This document shows, piece by piece, positions 1-6,108 of a DNA stretch of 64,000 nt. Below the pieces are notes generated by a model. The model did not search any database and was not told the origin of the DNA. It saw only the letters and a list, made by a program, of their open reading frames with translations. The stretch is taken from NCBI GenBank assembly GCA_045627525.1, contig JAZQNW010000002.1, positions 1 through 64,000 on the forward strand, in the 5' to 3' direction. The position numbers and the translations under genes were made by a program. Position 1 is the first letter of the stretch; every line of letters starts with the position of its first letter. The stretch is from CAG-877 sp045627525. Lineage in GTDB: Bacteria > Bacillota_I > Bacilli_A > RF39 > UBA660.

Positions 1-61
<61 letters not shown>

Positions 62-165
62 ATTTATTTTTATTTTTGTTTGTTCGTTTTTCCTAGCTAC
101 TCAAAATTGACGTTTTGCTTAGTTTTCAAAGATCATTTGCATCTCTTTTCTCGAGTTGCATTGTT

Positions 166-194
166 AATATATCAAATATAATATGCAAAGTCAA
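166..194 (-). promoter_or_regulatory. rRNA operon promoter
   Basis: On the minus strand there is a -35 TTGACT (194-189), a 17-bp spacer and a -10 TATATT (171-166). This is a near-consensus sigma-A promoter about 100 nt upstream of the 16S 5' end. The transcribed leader between promoter and 16S carries GATCTTTGAAAACTAAGC, which resembles the boxA-like leader element before Bacillota rRNA genes. Confidence 0.85.
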
Positions 195-248
195 CAAAAA
201 AAACGATTTTTTTTAATTTTTTTTCATTTTTTGCAAAAAAAAGGAAAA

Positions 249-794
249 TCATTTGATTTTTCCTTTCAATTCAACATATTTTTCATAATAATGTTCTATG
301 TTACCTGGTTCAAAAGATAGTTTTTTTTCTCTAACTAAATTTATTAATTTGGTTAATTCCTCTTTTAAGATTGTATCAATATCTTTTGGATAATTCATTA
401 TATTCTTGTGATACTTATATTCTCCTCTGTCTAAAACTTTAAAACTTCCATCTGGAAATACTCTTAAATCTAAATCATAGTCTATATATTTTATTGTATC
501 TTCTTCTATAATAAATGGAGATGCCATATTACAGTAATAATATACACCATCCTTCTTATATTGTCCTATTATATTGTACCAATCTTTATAAAAAAAATAT
601 AATACAGCTGGTTCCTTTGTTCGCCACGTTCTTCCATCAGATTCGGTCACTTTCGTTTTTTCATTACCAAATATTAAATATTCATCATGTATTTCTAATA
701 AAACAGCTTCATCCCAAGAACGGTGAATTTTACTATCATGTTTATATCCATGAATTTGATATTTCTTTCCTATTATTAATTGATCTTTTTCCAT
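249..794 (-). CDS. DUF402 family nucleoside di-/triphosphatase
   Basis: 181 aa. The protein resembles the YgaC/Ntdp group of DUF402: N-terminal YKHD..IHR.W, then VTESDGRTWRTKEPA, and later YYYCNMASPF and DYDLDLRVFPDG blocks of acidic residues that bind divalent metal in this family. Known members hydrolyse nucleoside tri- and diphosphates in the cytoplasm. It is full length and has no membrane segment. It starts just upstream of a rRNA operon that runs the same way and is probably transcribed alone. The ATG overlaps no neighbour. Function is by family similarity only. Confidence 0.85.
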   Translation of the reverse strand: MEKDQLIIGKKYQIHGYKHDSKIHRSWDEAVLLEIHDEYLIFGNEKTKVTESDGRTWRTKEPAVLYFFYKDWYNIIGQYKKDGVYYYCNMASPFIIEEDTIKYIDYDLDLRVFPDGSFKVLDRGEYKYHKNIMNYPKDIDTILKEELTKLINLVREKKLSFEPGNIEHYYEKYVELKGKIK

Positions 795-846
795 TTTATA
801 CCTCGTTCATATGTATTATAGCTTTTTTTATAAGTTTTTTCAAATA

Positions 847-870
847 AAAAAGCCAATTTATGGCTTTTAT
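847..870 (-). terminator. rho-independent terminator after the HdeD-like operon
   Basis: The minus strand reads AAAAGCCATAAATTGGCTTTTTT, a stem of about eight pairs followed by a T run. It directly overlaps the stop of the 59-codon gene. The mirror T run on the plus strand is shorter. Confidence 0.75.
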
Positions 871-1046
871 TTTTTTTTATTAAAGAAACTTATTAATGAA
901 AAACCTAATATACCTAATGCAATCAGAAATATAGTTCCAAATAAAGCATTGTCCATATTAAATGTCATTTTATTTATTTTTTGTGTCCATAATTCCAATT
1001 TTTTTGTTGCTTCACTTATAAAATCTAAATAATAAATTGTTTTCAT
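867..1046 (-). CDS. small single-pass membrane protein (59 aa)
   Basis: A short reading frame whose ATG (1046-1044) overlaps by one base the TAA stop of the upstream DUF308 gene (TAATG), an arrangement typical of translational coupling. The product begins MKTIYYLDFISEATKKLEL, has a hydrophobic segment (about residues 36-55, FGTIFLIALGILGFSLISFF) and ends in three lysines. It is therefore predicted to be membrane-inserted with a positively charged tail. A terminator follows at once. No family is recognised. The overlap, the clean TM and the terminator position support a real gene. Confidence 0.6.
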   Translation of the reverse strand: MKTIYYLDFISEATKKLELWTQKINKMTFNMDNALFGTIFLIALGILGFSLISFFNKKK

Positions 1047-1708
1047 TATTTTTTACCTTTCTTATTTTTAGGCTTACTTTCTTTTTTTGTTTCTCTATCA
1101 TTAGGTTCTTCTTCAACTACTTCTGCTTCTACTATTTTTGCTTCTATTTTATCTATATCTGTTCTATTGTTTTTAACTTCATTTTTTAGTGATATTGAGG
1201 ATACTATATCTATAGCTCCATAAGCTATAATTATTCCACCAATAATTTGCATTAATATAACTGCACCTTTAAAAGGATTAAACAATAATATTACTCCAAA
1301 AATTGTGCTTATTATTGATAACACCATTGGAGTTTTCCATTTTGTACTGCCATTGGCTTTTAGTTCTAGGGAATATTGTAATTTATTTGAACTACTTATA
1401 ATTATTCCTATCCCTATTATAATTGGAATAATACTGGCAATGGCTTTTGGATTGCAAATTATTATTATTCCTAATATTGATGTCATTATTCCATATACTA
1501 TATCTAATTCACTTTTAAGAATATTATTCGTATTTTTAAAATATTTAATTATTGCTAATACTCCTAATGCTACGAGAATTGCTCCTATTACATAAGATAT
1601 AGTTATTATTGTAGCCTCTGATTGAAATACAAGGAGAAATCCTAATACTATCAGTAGCACAGATATAATAATTGATGATTTAATAAATTTTTTTCTTATA
1701 CTTTTCAT
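1046..1708 (-). CDS. HdeD/DUF308 family membrane protein
   Basis: 220 aa from the ATG at 1708, chosen because AAGGAGG sits about 6 nt upstream; an ATG 30 nt further upstream lacks such a site. About six hydrophobic helices run through residues 10-170, with the Gly-rich repeated pattern of HdeD/DUF308 proteins (IISVLLIVLGFLLVF, YVIGAILVALGVLAII, IIGGIIIAYGAIDIV). The C-terminal 45 residues are a charged Glu/Lys tail. HdeD proteins are linked to acid resistance in enterics, but in Bacillota their role is unknown. It is coupled to the 59-aa gene downstream. Confidence 0.7.
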   Translation of the reverse strand: MKSIRKKFIKSSIIISVLLIVLGFLLVFQSEATIITISYVIGAILVALGVLAIIKYFKNTNNILKSELDIVYGIMTSILGIIIICNPKAIASIIPIIIGIGIIISSSNKLQYSLELKANGSTKWKTPMVLSIISTIFGVILLFNPFKGAVILMQIIGGIIIAYGAIDIVSSISLKNEVKNNRTDIDKIEAKIVEAEVVEEEPNDRETKKESKPKNKKGKK

Positions 1709-1771
1709 ATGTCCTCCTTTTTTATTACTTATATCCATTATATCATTATTTTTATTGTTTCAGTTAATTAC

Positions 1772-2824
1772 TTATTCTATTGTAACACTTTTTTCTAATG
1801 GTACGATTTGAATAAATGTATTACCATCATTTAATATAATTTCAGTTCCGTCACTATATGTATATTTAGTTTTTTCATTTCTAGATAGTTTTTCCCAATT
1901 TATTTTTTTTGCATATCCATTAGTTATATAATATCCTGTACCACTTCCAACCGTATTTAGATCTTGTCTGTCCTTTTTATCCATTGAATAATTTTTTACG
2001 TACTCTATGATTATATTTTTATAATTATATTGTTCTCTCGTTTTTGCATCTATATGTGGTTTTTCGTTCATAAACCTAAGATATGTTTTCTTTTCATTAT
2101 TATAAGTATAACTTCTTATTTGTGATGAATAAGGAATAATCACTTTGTTAGCTATTATAACATCAGAATCTTCTTCTTTATTTAAATAAACTTCATCTAC
2201 TGAATAGTTGAATAATTGCCAATTTTGGCTTTCATTATTATAATTTTTTGTTTTTGCGTATTCATATATTTTTGGAATTGATGTAAAAACATTATGTGGT
2301 GCTGCTATTGTATTGACACGCCAAAATGGTGCCGAATCATATAGACCATTTATATTATTAACACCTAATTTTTCCATTTGTGCTTTTGCGTATTTACTCC
2401 ATCCAAAATGTGTATATATACAATCGCTTTCTAATGCATAGTCTAAAAAATAATGTCTTGAACTTCTAACCGGTCCAATTGATTCTATATTTTTATCTTT
2501 AAATATTGCCATTATTCTTGTTAAACCACCTTCAACAATTATTTCGTAATTTAAATATGATTCTTGTAATCCTTCGTGCAATTCGTTTCCTACATTGTTA
2601 TCTATCATAATGGCAATTGGTCTACTATTGCTTTCTTCATCAAAAATAGTTAATCTTTTTTGAATTTTTATTTCTGGTTTTTTTTCTTTTGATTTTTCTT
2701 TTTTATAATTCATAAAAAAATATATAAAGATACCAGTAAAAATAAAGCCAACTATAACTATAATTAAAATTATTTTATTTTTTGATAGGCTATTTCTTTT
2801 TACATTGTTCATATTTTTTTTCAT
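1772..2824 (-). CDS. DUF3048 domain protein (YerB-like), membrane anchored
   Basis: 350 aa. A basic N-terminus and one TM helix (about residues 18-40) are followed by a Lys/Glu stretch and a large extracellular domain. The domain has the DUF3048 hallmarks RPIAIMIDN, EIIVEGGLTRIMAIF, GPVRSSRHYFLDYALE and FGWSKYA. The B. subtilis homologue YerB is a lipoprotein; here there is no lipobox and an uncleaved anchor is more likely. RBS AGGTGAT lies directly before the ATG. The function of the family is not established. Confidence 0.85.
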   Translation of the reverse strand: MKKNMNNVKRNSLSKNKIILIIVIVGFIFTGIFIYFFMNYKKEKSKEKKPEIKIQKRLTIFDEESNSRPIAIMIDNNVGNELHEGLQESYLNYEIIVEGGLTRIMAIFKDKNIESIGPVRSSRHYFLDYALESDCIYTHFGWSKYAKAQMEKLGVNNINGLYDSAPFWRVNTIAAPHNVFTSIPKIYEYAKTKNYNNESQNWQLFNYSVDEVYLNKEEDSDVIIANKVIIPYSSQIRSYTYNNEKKTYLRFMNEKPHIDAKTREQYNYKNIIIEYVKNYSMDKKDRQDLNTVGSGTGYYITNGYAKKINWEKLSRNEKTKYTYSDGTEIILNDGNTFIQIVPLEKSVTIE

Positions 2825-2902
2825 ATTATCACCTGTTTATATTTTAACATCTTTTTTTTTATTTTTGTAGATGTTAAGTTTTGTTAATAATCCCCTTTTT
2901 TT

Positions 2903-2931
2903 TTGACATTGTTTTTTTTTTAATTTATACT
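2903..2931 (+). promoter_or_regulatory. consensus promoter for the amidase/LysM-like gene
   Basis: TTGACA (2903-2908), a 17-bp spacer and TATACT (2926-2931). Transcription would begin near 2938, right at the Shine-Dalgarno sequence AGAGGTGAT, giving a 5' UTR of only about 12 nt before the TTG start. Confidence 0.75.
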
Positions 2932-2949
2932 GATTATAGAGGTGATAGT

Positions 2950-3948
2950 TTGGTTAATAATATTATTGTAAATGCTAAATATTTTGTGGGCAATGCTGCG
3001 GCAATACTTAAAGCTAATAAAGCTAAAGCTGCTTTGTTGATAGCACCCAAATTAATAACTATTCCTTTATTAGCATTTGGTTCTGATTTATCACTTAATG
3101 ATAGAGTAGATGAAATATTTACTGATATTTCTACTACTATAAATGATAAAATTGAAAACTTAAAAAATGATATGGAGGTTGAAGCGGCTGATATGATTTT
3201 TGATTTTGAAGAAGCTGTTAATGTTTCTATTGGAGATATTAACAAATTGGGTATTATTATAAATGATGGTGACTGTAGTGATAATTATATTGAAAGTGTT
3301 TGTCAATGTTTAGATGATGCTGGCATTGTATATACATTTTCTAGAAATGGAGATAATGTTAATCATGATAATTCCGTAGTTATTACATTAGATCAGCAAT
3401 ATTCTGCTGGTAATAATGCTGTATTTATTGCACCATTTAATAACGACGGGTTCGAAAATTCCGATGCGTTAGCTGTTTCTATGAAAAACAGTTTTGATAA
3501 TAGTGGAATTTATAATAATGGAATTTATTGTGGAAAACGTGGTTATTCAGAAAGTGATGGCATTGTTAATACTAGAGTTCCTACAGAAACAGAAAAGGCT
3601 ATTGATAGTAATATAAATACATCTTTTGTTAATATATGTTTAGGTACAGATACGCCTGATGCTAAGGATGTGTCTAAGTGCATAATAAATGGATTAGCAA
3701 AATTCTACGCTTATACAAATAATAAATCTAATATGTTTCCTCTTATCTATCGTACTGAACAAGGTGATTCATATTCTAGCGTAGCAGAAAAATTAGGTGT
3801 TAGTCCATATGATCTTCCAGAGTATAATGGTAATGATAGTGATATTACTCTTGATACATCAATTGTTAATCCAAATATTCCTACAGTCTTAAAAACAAGT
3901 AATGTTAATGTTGTAGGATTAGAAATAGCTCATGAAAAGCTGGCATAA
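2950..3948 (+). CDS. degenerate Amidase_3-like protein with a LysM-like C-terminal module
   Basis: 332 aa from a TTG at 2950, preceded by AGAGGTGAT (2938-2946); the longer frame upstream overlaps the promoter. Residues 1-40 are amphipathic/hydrophobic and residues 45-90 acidic. Residues about 95-240 follow the outline of N-acetylmuramoyl-L-alanine amidases: a strand LGIIIND, the helix/strand AGIVYTFSRNGD, NSFDNSGIYNNGIYCGK and a C-terminal SVNICLGT-like strand. The zinc ligands (DAGHGG His, second His, Glu) are absent. Residues about 268-300 (YRTEQGDSYSSVAEKLGVSP) look like a LysM module. It may bind cell wall without cleaving it. The assignment is my inference from pattern; the family may be something else. 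Confidence 0.55.
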   Translation: MVNNIIVNAKYFVGNAAAILKANKAKAALLIAPKLITIPLLAFGSDLSLNDRVDEIFTDISTTINDKIENLKNDMEVEAADMIFDFEEAVNVSIGDINKLGIIINDGDCSDNYIESVCQCLDDAGIVYTFSRNGDNVNHDNSVVITLDQQYSAGNNAVFIAPFNNDGFENSDALAVSMKNSFDNSGIYNNGIYCGKRGYSESDGIVNTRVPTETEKAIDSNINTSFVNICLGTDTPDAKDVSKCIINGLAKFYAYTNNKSNMFPLIYRTEQGDSYSSVAEKLGVSPYDLPEYNGNDSDITLDTSIVNPNIPTVLKTSNVNVVGLEIAHEKLA

Positions 3949-3960
3949 GTCAGTTTTTTT
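3939..3960 (+). terminator. terminator after the amidase/LysM-like gene
   Basis: CTGGC-ATAA-GTCAG stem (with one G-T pair) preceded by A's and followed by seven T's; it overlaps the stop codon. Confidence 0.6.
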
Positions 3961-3971
3961 ATTGCTTTATA

Positions 3972-4000
3972 TTGAAAATATTGATTTCATGTGATATAAT
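3972..4000 (+). promoter_or_regulatory. tRNA-Trp promoter
   Basis: TTGAAA (3972-3977), a 17-bp spacer, TATAAT (3995-4000). The start of transcription is expected near 4007, about 13 nt before the mature tRNA. Confidence 0.8.
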
Positions 4001-4019
4001 TCAATTGTTATCAAATTTT

Positions 4020-4093
4020 AGGGGATTAGTTAAATGGTATAATAATGGTCTCCAAAACCACTGTTGGGAGTTCGATTCTCTCATCCCCTGCCA
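4020..4093 (+). tRNA. tRNA-Trp (CCA anticodon)
   Basis: 74 nt cloverleaf read by hand. The acceptor AGGGGAT pairs with ATCCCCT, the D arm is GTTA/TAAT, and the anticodon loop CTCCAAA gives anticodon CCA. The T arm is GGGAG-TTCGATT-CTCTC, the discriminator is G, and the CCA is encoded. The top of the anticodon stem has one A/C mismatch. With only a CCA-type Trp tRNA here, UGA is not shown to be recoded; UGA stops are used elsewhere in the window. Confidence 0.96.
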
Positions 4094-4129
4094 TTAAGAT
4101 TTAGTCGAACCAATGAGTTCGTTAAACAT

Positions 4130-4157
4130 AAATTGGTACGATTGTATCAATTTTTTT
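4130..4157 (+). terminator. terminator after tRNA-Trp
   Basis: AAATTGGTAC-GATT-GTATCAATTT, a 10-bp stem with one G-T pair and a 4-nt loop, followed by a T run. It separates the tRNA from the PPC gene. Confidence 0.75.
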
Positions 4158-4175
4158 ATTAAAGAGGATATCTAT

Positions 4176-4565
4176 ATGTATCACAGTTTTAGATTAACAA
4201 ATGGAAATGATTTAAAGAAAGAAATTGAAAGTTATGTAATAAATAACAAAGTTTCTGGTGCAATTTTATCAGGAGTTGGATGTCTCAACAAATTAACAAT
4301 AAGGCTTGCTGATGGTAAAAGCATATTAGAAAAAGATGGGATGTTTGAAATTGTAAGTATAACTGGTACTTTATCTCCTGATGGAGTGCATATCCATATT
4401 TCTGTATCAGATGAATATGGTAATACAATTGGTGGACATTTAAAAGATGGATGTATTATTAATACTACAGCTGAAGTTATATTAACTATATTTGATAATA
4501 TAACTTTTAAAAGAGAATATGATAAAGAAACTGGTTATAATGAATTAGTGATATTAAAAAAATAG
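4176..4565 (+). CDS. PPC (DUF296) domain protein
   Basis: 129 aa from the ATG at 4176 (RBS AGAGG at 4162). The longer frame would run into the tRNA terminator. It is a single-domain protein with the PPC signature: SGAILSGVGCLNKLTIRLAD, DGVHIHISVSDEYGNTIGGH, and GCIINTTAEVILTI. This fold occurs in plant AT-hook proteins and in many prokaryotes as a trimer. Bacterial members are often labelled DNA-binding, although that is not proven for stand-alone proteins like this one. Cytoplasmic. No partner gene adjoins it. Confidence 0.88.
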   Translation: MYHSFRLTNGNDLKKEIESYVINNKVSGAILSGVGCLNKLTIRLADGKSILEKDGMFEIVSITGTLSPDGVHIHISVSDEYGNTIGGHLKDGCIINTTAEVILTIFDNITFKREYDKETGYNELVILKK

Positions 4566-4638
4566 CAATGTATAAAAATAAAATTTATCAATTTCTTTTA
4601 AAGTCCTGTCATTTTGAAATTTTATTTAAGTTCATTAT

Positions 4639-4669
4639 AAAAAAAGAAAGCAAATATACTTTCTTTTTT
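4639..4669. terminator. bidirectional terminator between PPC gene and dipeptidase gene
   Basis: AAAAAAGAAAG-CAAATATA-CTTTCTTTTTT; the stem of about 11 pairs has A and T runs on both sides, so it can serve the convergent genes. Confidence 0.75.
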
Positions 4670-4694
4670 GGTTGTATTAATTTTGTTGATACTC

Positions 4695-5255
4695 TTATTC
4701 GTAAAACTCTCTTATATAATCATAATCTTCTGTATCTGTATAATGCCACCATTCTGTTTCAAATGGTTCAAATCCACAAGCAATCATTGTTGTTTCTAAT
4801 AATTTTATATTATTATATGTTTCTTTATCCAAAAATTCATAATAACTCCTGAAACTTTCTTTACCAAAATGATCAAATTCAGTAGGCATTTTTAAATAAT
4901 TCCCTTCACTATCGCATAATGTTAAATCTATCGCACTTCCTTTACAATGAATTGAATTACCCTTTGCTGGATTAGAAACGAACCTTTCATCATGAATTAA
5001 GTCCCACATTTTTTGTTGACATGGTAATGGTCTTAAGCAGTCCCATATAACAATACTATAGTTATACTTGTCAAATATTTCTTTTGCCTTTAATAATTTT
5101 TCAAAAGTTTCTTTTCTTAAATAGCAAAATGGTTCATCATATAATACTTCGTTAGTAAAATTGTTTACTGTTGAGTATCTTATATCCTTTTTTATATCAG
5201 GATAATCGTTTAAGTCAACTAAATTATATTTTTTTAAAAATTCTTCTTTTGTCAT
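4695..5255 (-). CDS. D-alanyl-D-alanine dipeptidase (VanX/DdpX family, M15D)
   Basis: 186 aa from the ATG at 5255; an in-frame GTG three codons upstream lies inside the ribosome binding site AAAGGTGAT. Zinc peptidase signature: SIHCKGSAID (His and Asp ligands), the C-terminal EWWHY (catalytic Glu and third ligand His), and WDCLRPLPCQQKMW, matching the Arg-containing substrate loop of VanX. It hydrolyses D-Ala-D-Ala dipeptide. No vanH/vanA-type ligase genes are adjacent and there is no signal peptide. A role in cell-wall dipeptide turnover or nutrition is more likely than glycopeptide resistance. Confidence 0.92.
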   Translation of the reverse strand: MTKEEFLKKYNLVDLNDYPDIKKDIRYSTVNNFTNEVLYDEPFCYLRKETFEKLLKAKEIFDKYNYSIVIWDCLRPLPCQQKMWDLIHDERFVSNPAKGNSIHCKGSAIDLTLCDSEGNYLKMPTEFDHFGKESFRSYYEFLDKETYNNIKLLETTMIACGFEPFETEWWHYTDTEDYDYIREFYE

Positions 5256-5299
5256 ATATATCACCTTTTTAATTATATCACTTTTTTATGATTTTTTTA

Positions 5300-5326
5300 T
5301 TGTATATGTACTTTTTATGTTATAAT
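5300..5326 (+). promoter_or_regulatory. possible promoter of the 234-aa membrane protein gene
   Basis: TATAAT at 5321-5326 with TTGTAT at 5300-5305; the 15-bp spacer is shorter than ideal. The -10 is convincing and the -35 weak. Confidence 0.45.
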
Positions 5327-5370
5327 GTATTAGAATAAGGTTATTATATTAAGATAAAGGTGTGATTTTT

Positions 5371-6075
5371 ATGGATAATGAAGAAATTAAATTTGAAACT
5401 GTTGATAAACTTATTTTATTTGCTATTATTTTAACTATTATTTTAACAATTATAGGAACTGTTGTAGTAGTAAAATATAGATATAATAAAAATCCTAATT
5501 TAGAAATAAACGGTCATTCATTGATTGAGAATAATAGTGTTTATCAATATGAAATTAATACTAATAAAGTTGATTTTTATCATGGCAATGGTTTAGTGGC
5601 AAACTATGTATGCAAAACTAATTGCTCTATTCCATATTATCATGATGATCAATTTATAATAAAAAATGATTCATTGATTCCTATTGTTGATAATAATTCT
5701 TTTCTAATTTTTGATATAAATTCTAAAGATGTTTTTCTAACATTAGATAATTATCCAAAAAAATCATATATTAATGATTTAGGCATTATTTCTGTTGATG
5801 GATTATTTGCTATTATCAATTCAAAGGGAAAAATGTTAAGTGAATTTTATGATAATATTGATATTACCAATAATTACATTTTAACTTTGAAGAACAAAAA
5901 ATTAAATATTTATGATAAGAAGATGAACAATTTAACTGCTAATAGTGAAATTGATGATGTAATTGCATTTGTAGTAAAAGAGGAAAATAATAATATTTAT
6001 GTTTACACTACTAATTCATTAGGTGTTAGTTCTTCTCATCAATTTGACATATTAAATAAAGTTTACATAAACTAA
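5371..6075 (+). CDS. single-pass membrane protein of unknown function
   Basis: 234 aa from the ATG at 5371, with AAAGGTG upstream overlapping an unused in-frame GTG. One TM helix lies at about residues 13-38 (LILFAIILTIILTIIGTVVVV) after an acidic N-terminus, which would be cytoplasmic. The 190-residue outside domain is rich in Asn, Asp and alternating hydrophobic residues, with short repeated pieces such as SFLIFDINSKD and LFAIINSKGKML. These suggest a beta-propeller or beta-sandwich. No family is recognised. It converges on the kinase genes and shares their terminator. Confidence 0.75.
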   Translation: MDNEEIKFETVDKLILFAIILTIILTIIGTVVVVKYRYNKNPNLEINGHSLIENNSVYQYEINTNKVDFYHGNGLVANYVCKTNCSIPYYHDDQFIIKNDSLIPIVDNNSFLIFDINSKDVFLTLDNYPKKSYINDLGIISVDGLFAIINSKGKMLSEFYDNIDITNNYILTLKNKKLNIYDKKMNNLTANSEIDDVIAFVVKEENNNIYVYTTNSLGVSSSHQFDILNKVYIN

Positions 6076-6104
6076 AAAGCAATTCGTTATGAATTGCTTT
6101 TTTT
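6075..6104. terminator. bidirectional terminator between membrane protein and kinase A1
   Basis: AAAAGCAATTC-GTTAT-GAATTGCTTTTTTT, a strong 9-10-bp stem with T run on the plus strand and an A run that gives a T run on the minus strand. Confidence 0.85.
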
Positions 6105-6108
6105 ATTT

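Noticed and set aside
515..1595. Plus-strand frames opposite the DUF402 and DUF308 genes
   Set aside because: They lie antisense to well-supported genes, are Phe/Ile rich as reverse translations of AT-rich coding DNA, and lack ribosome binding sites.
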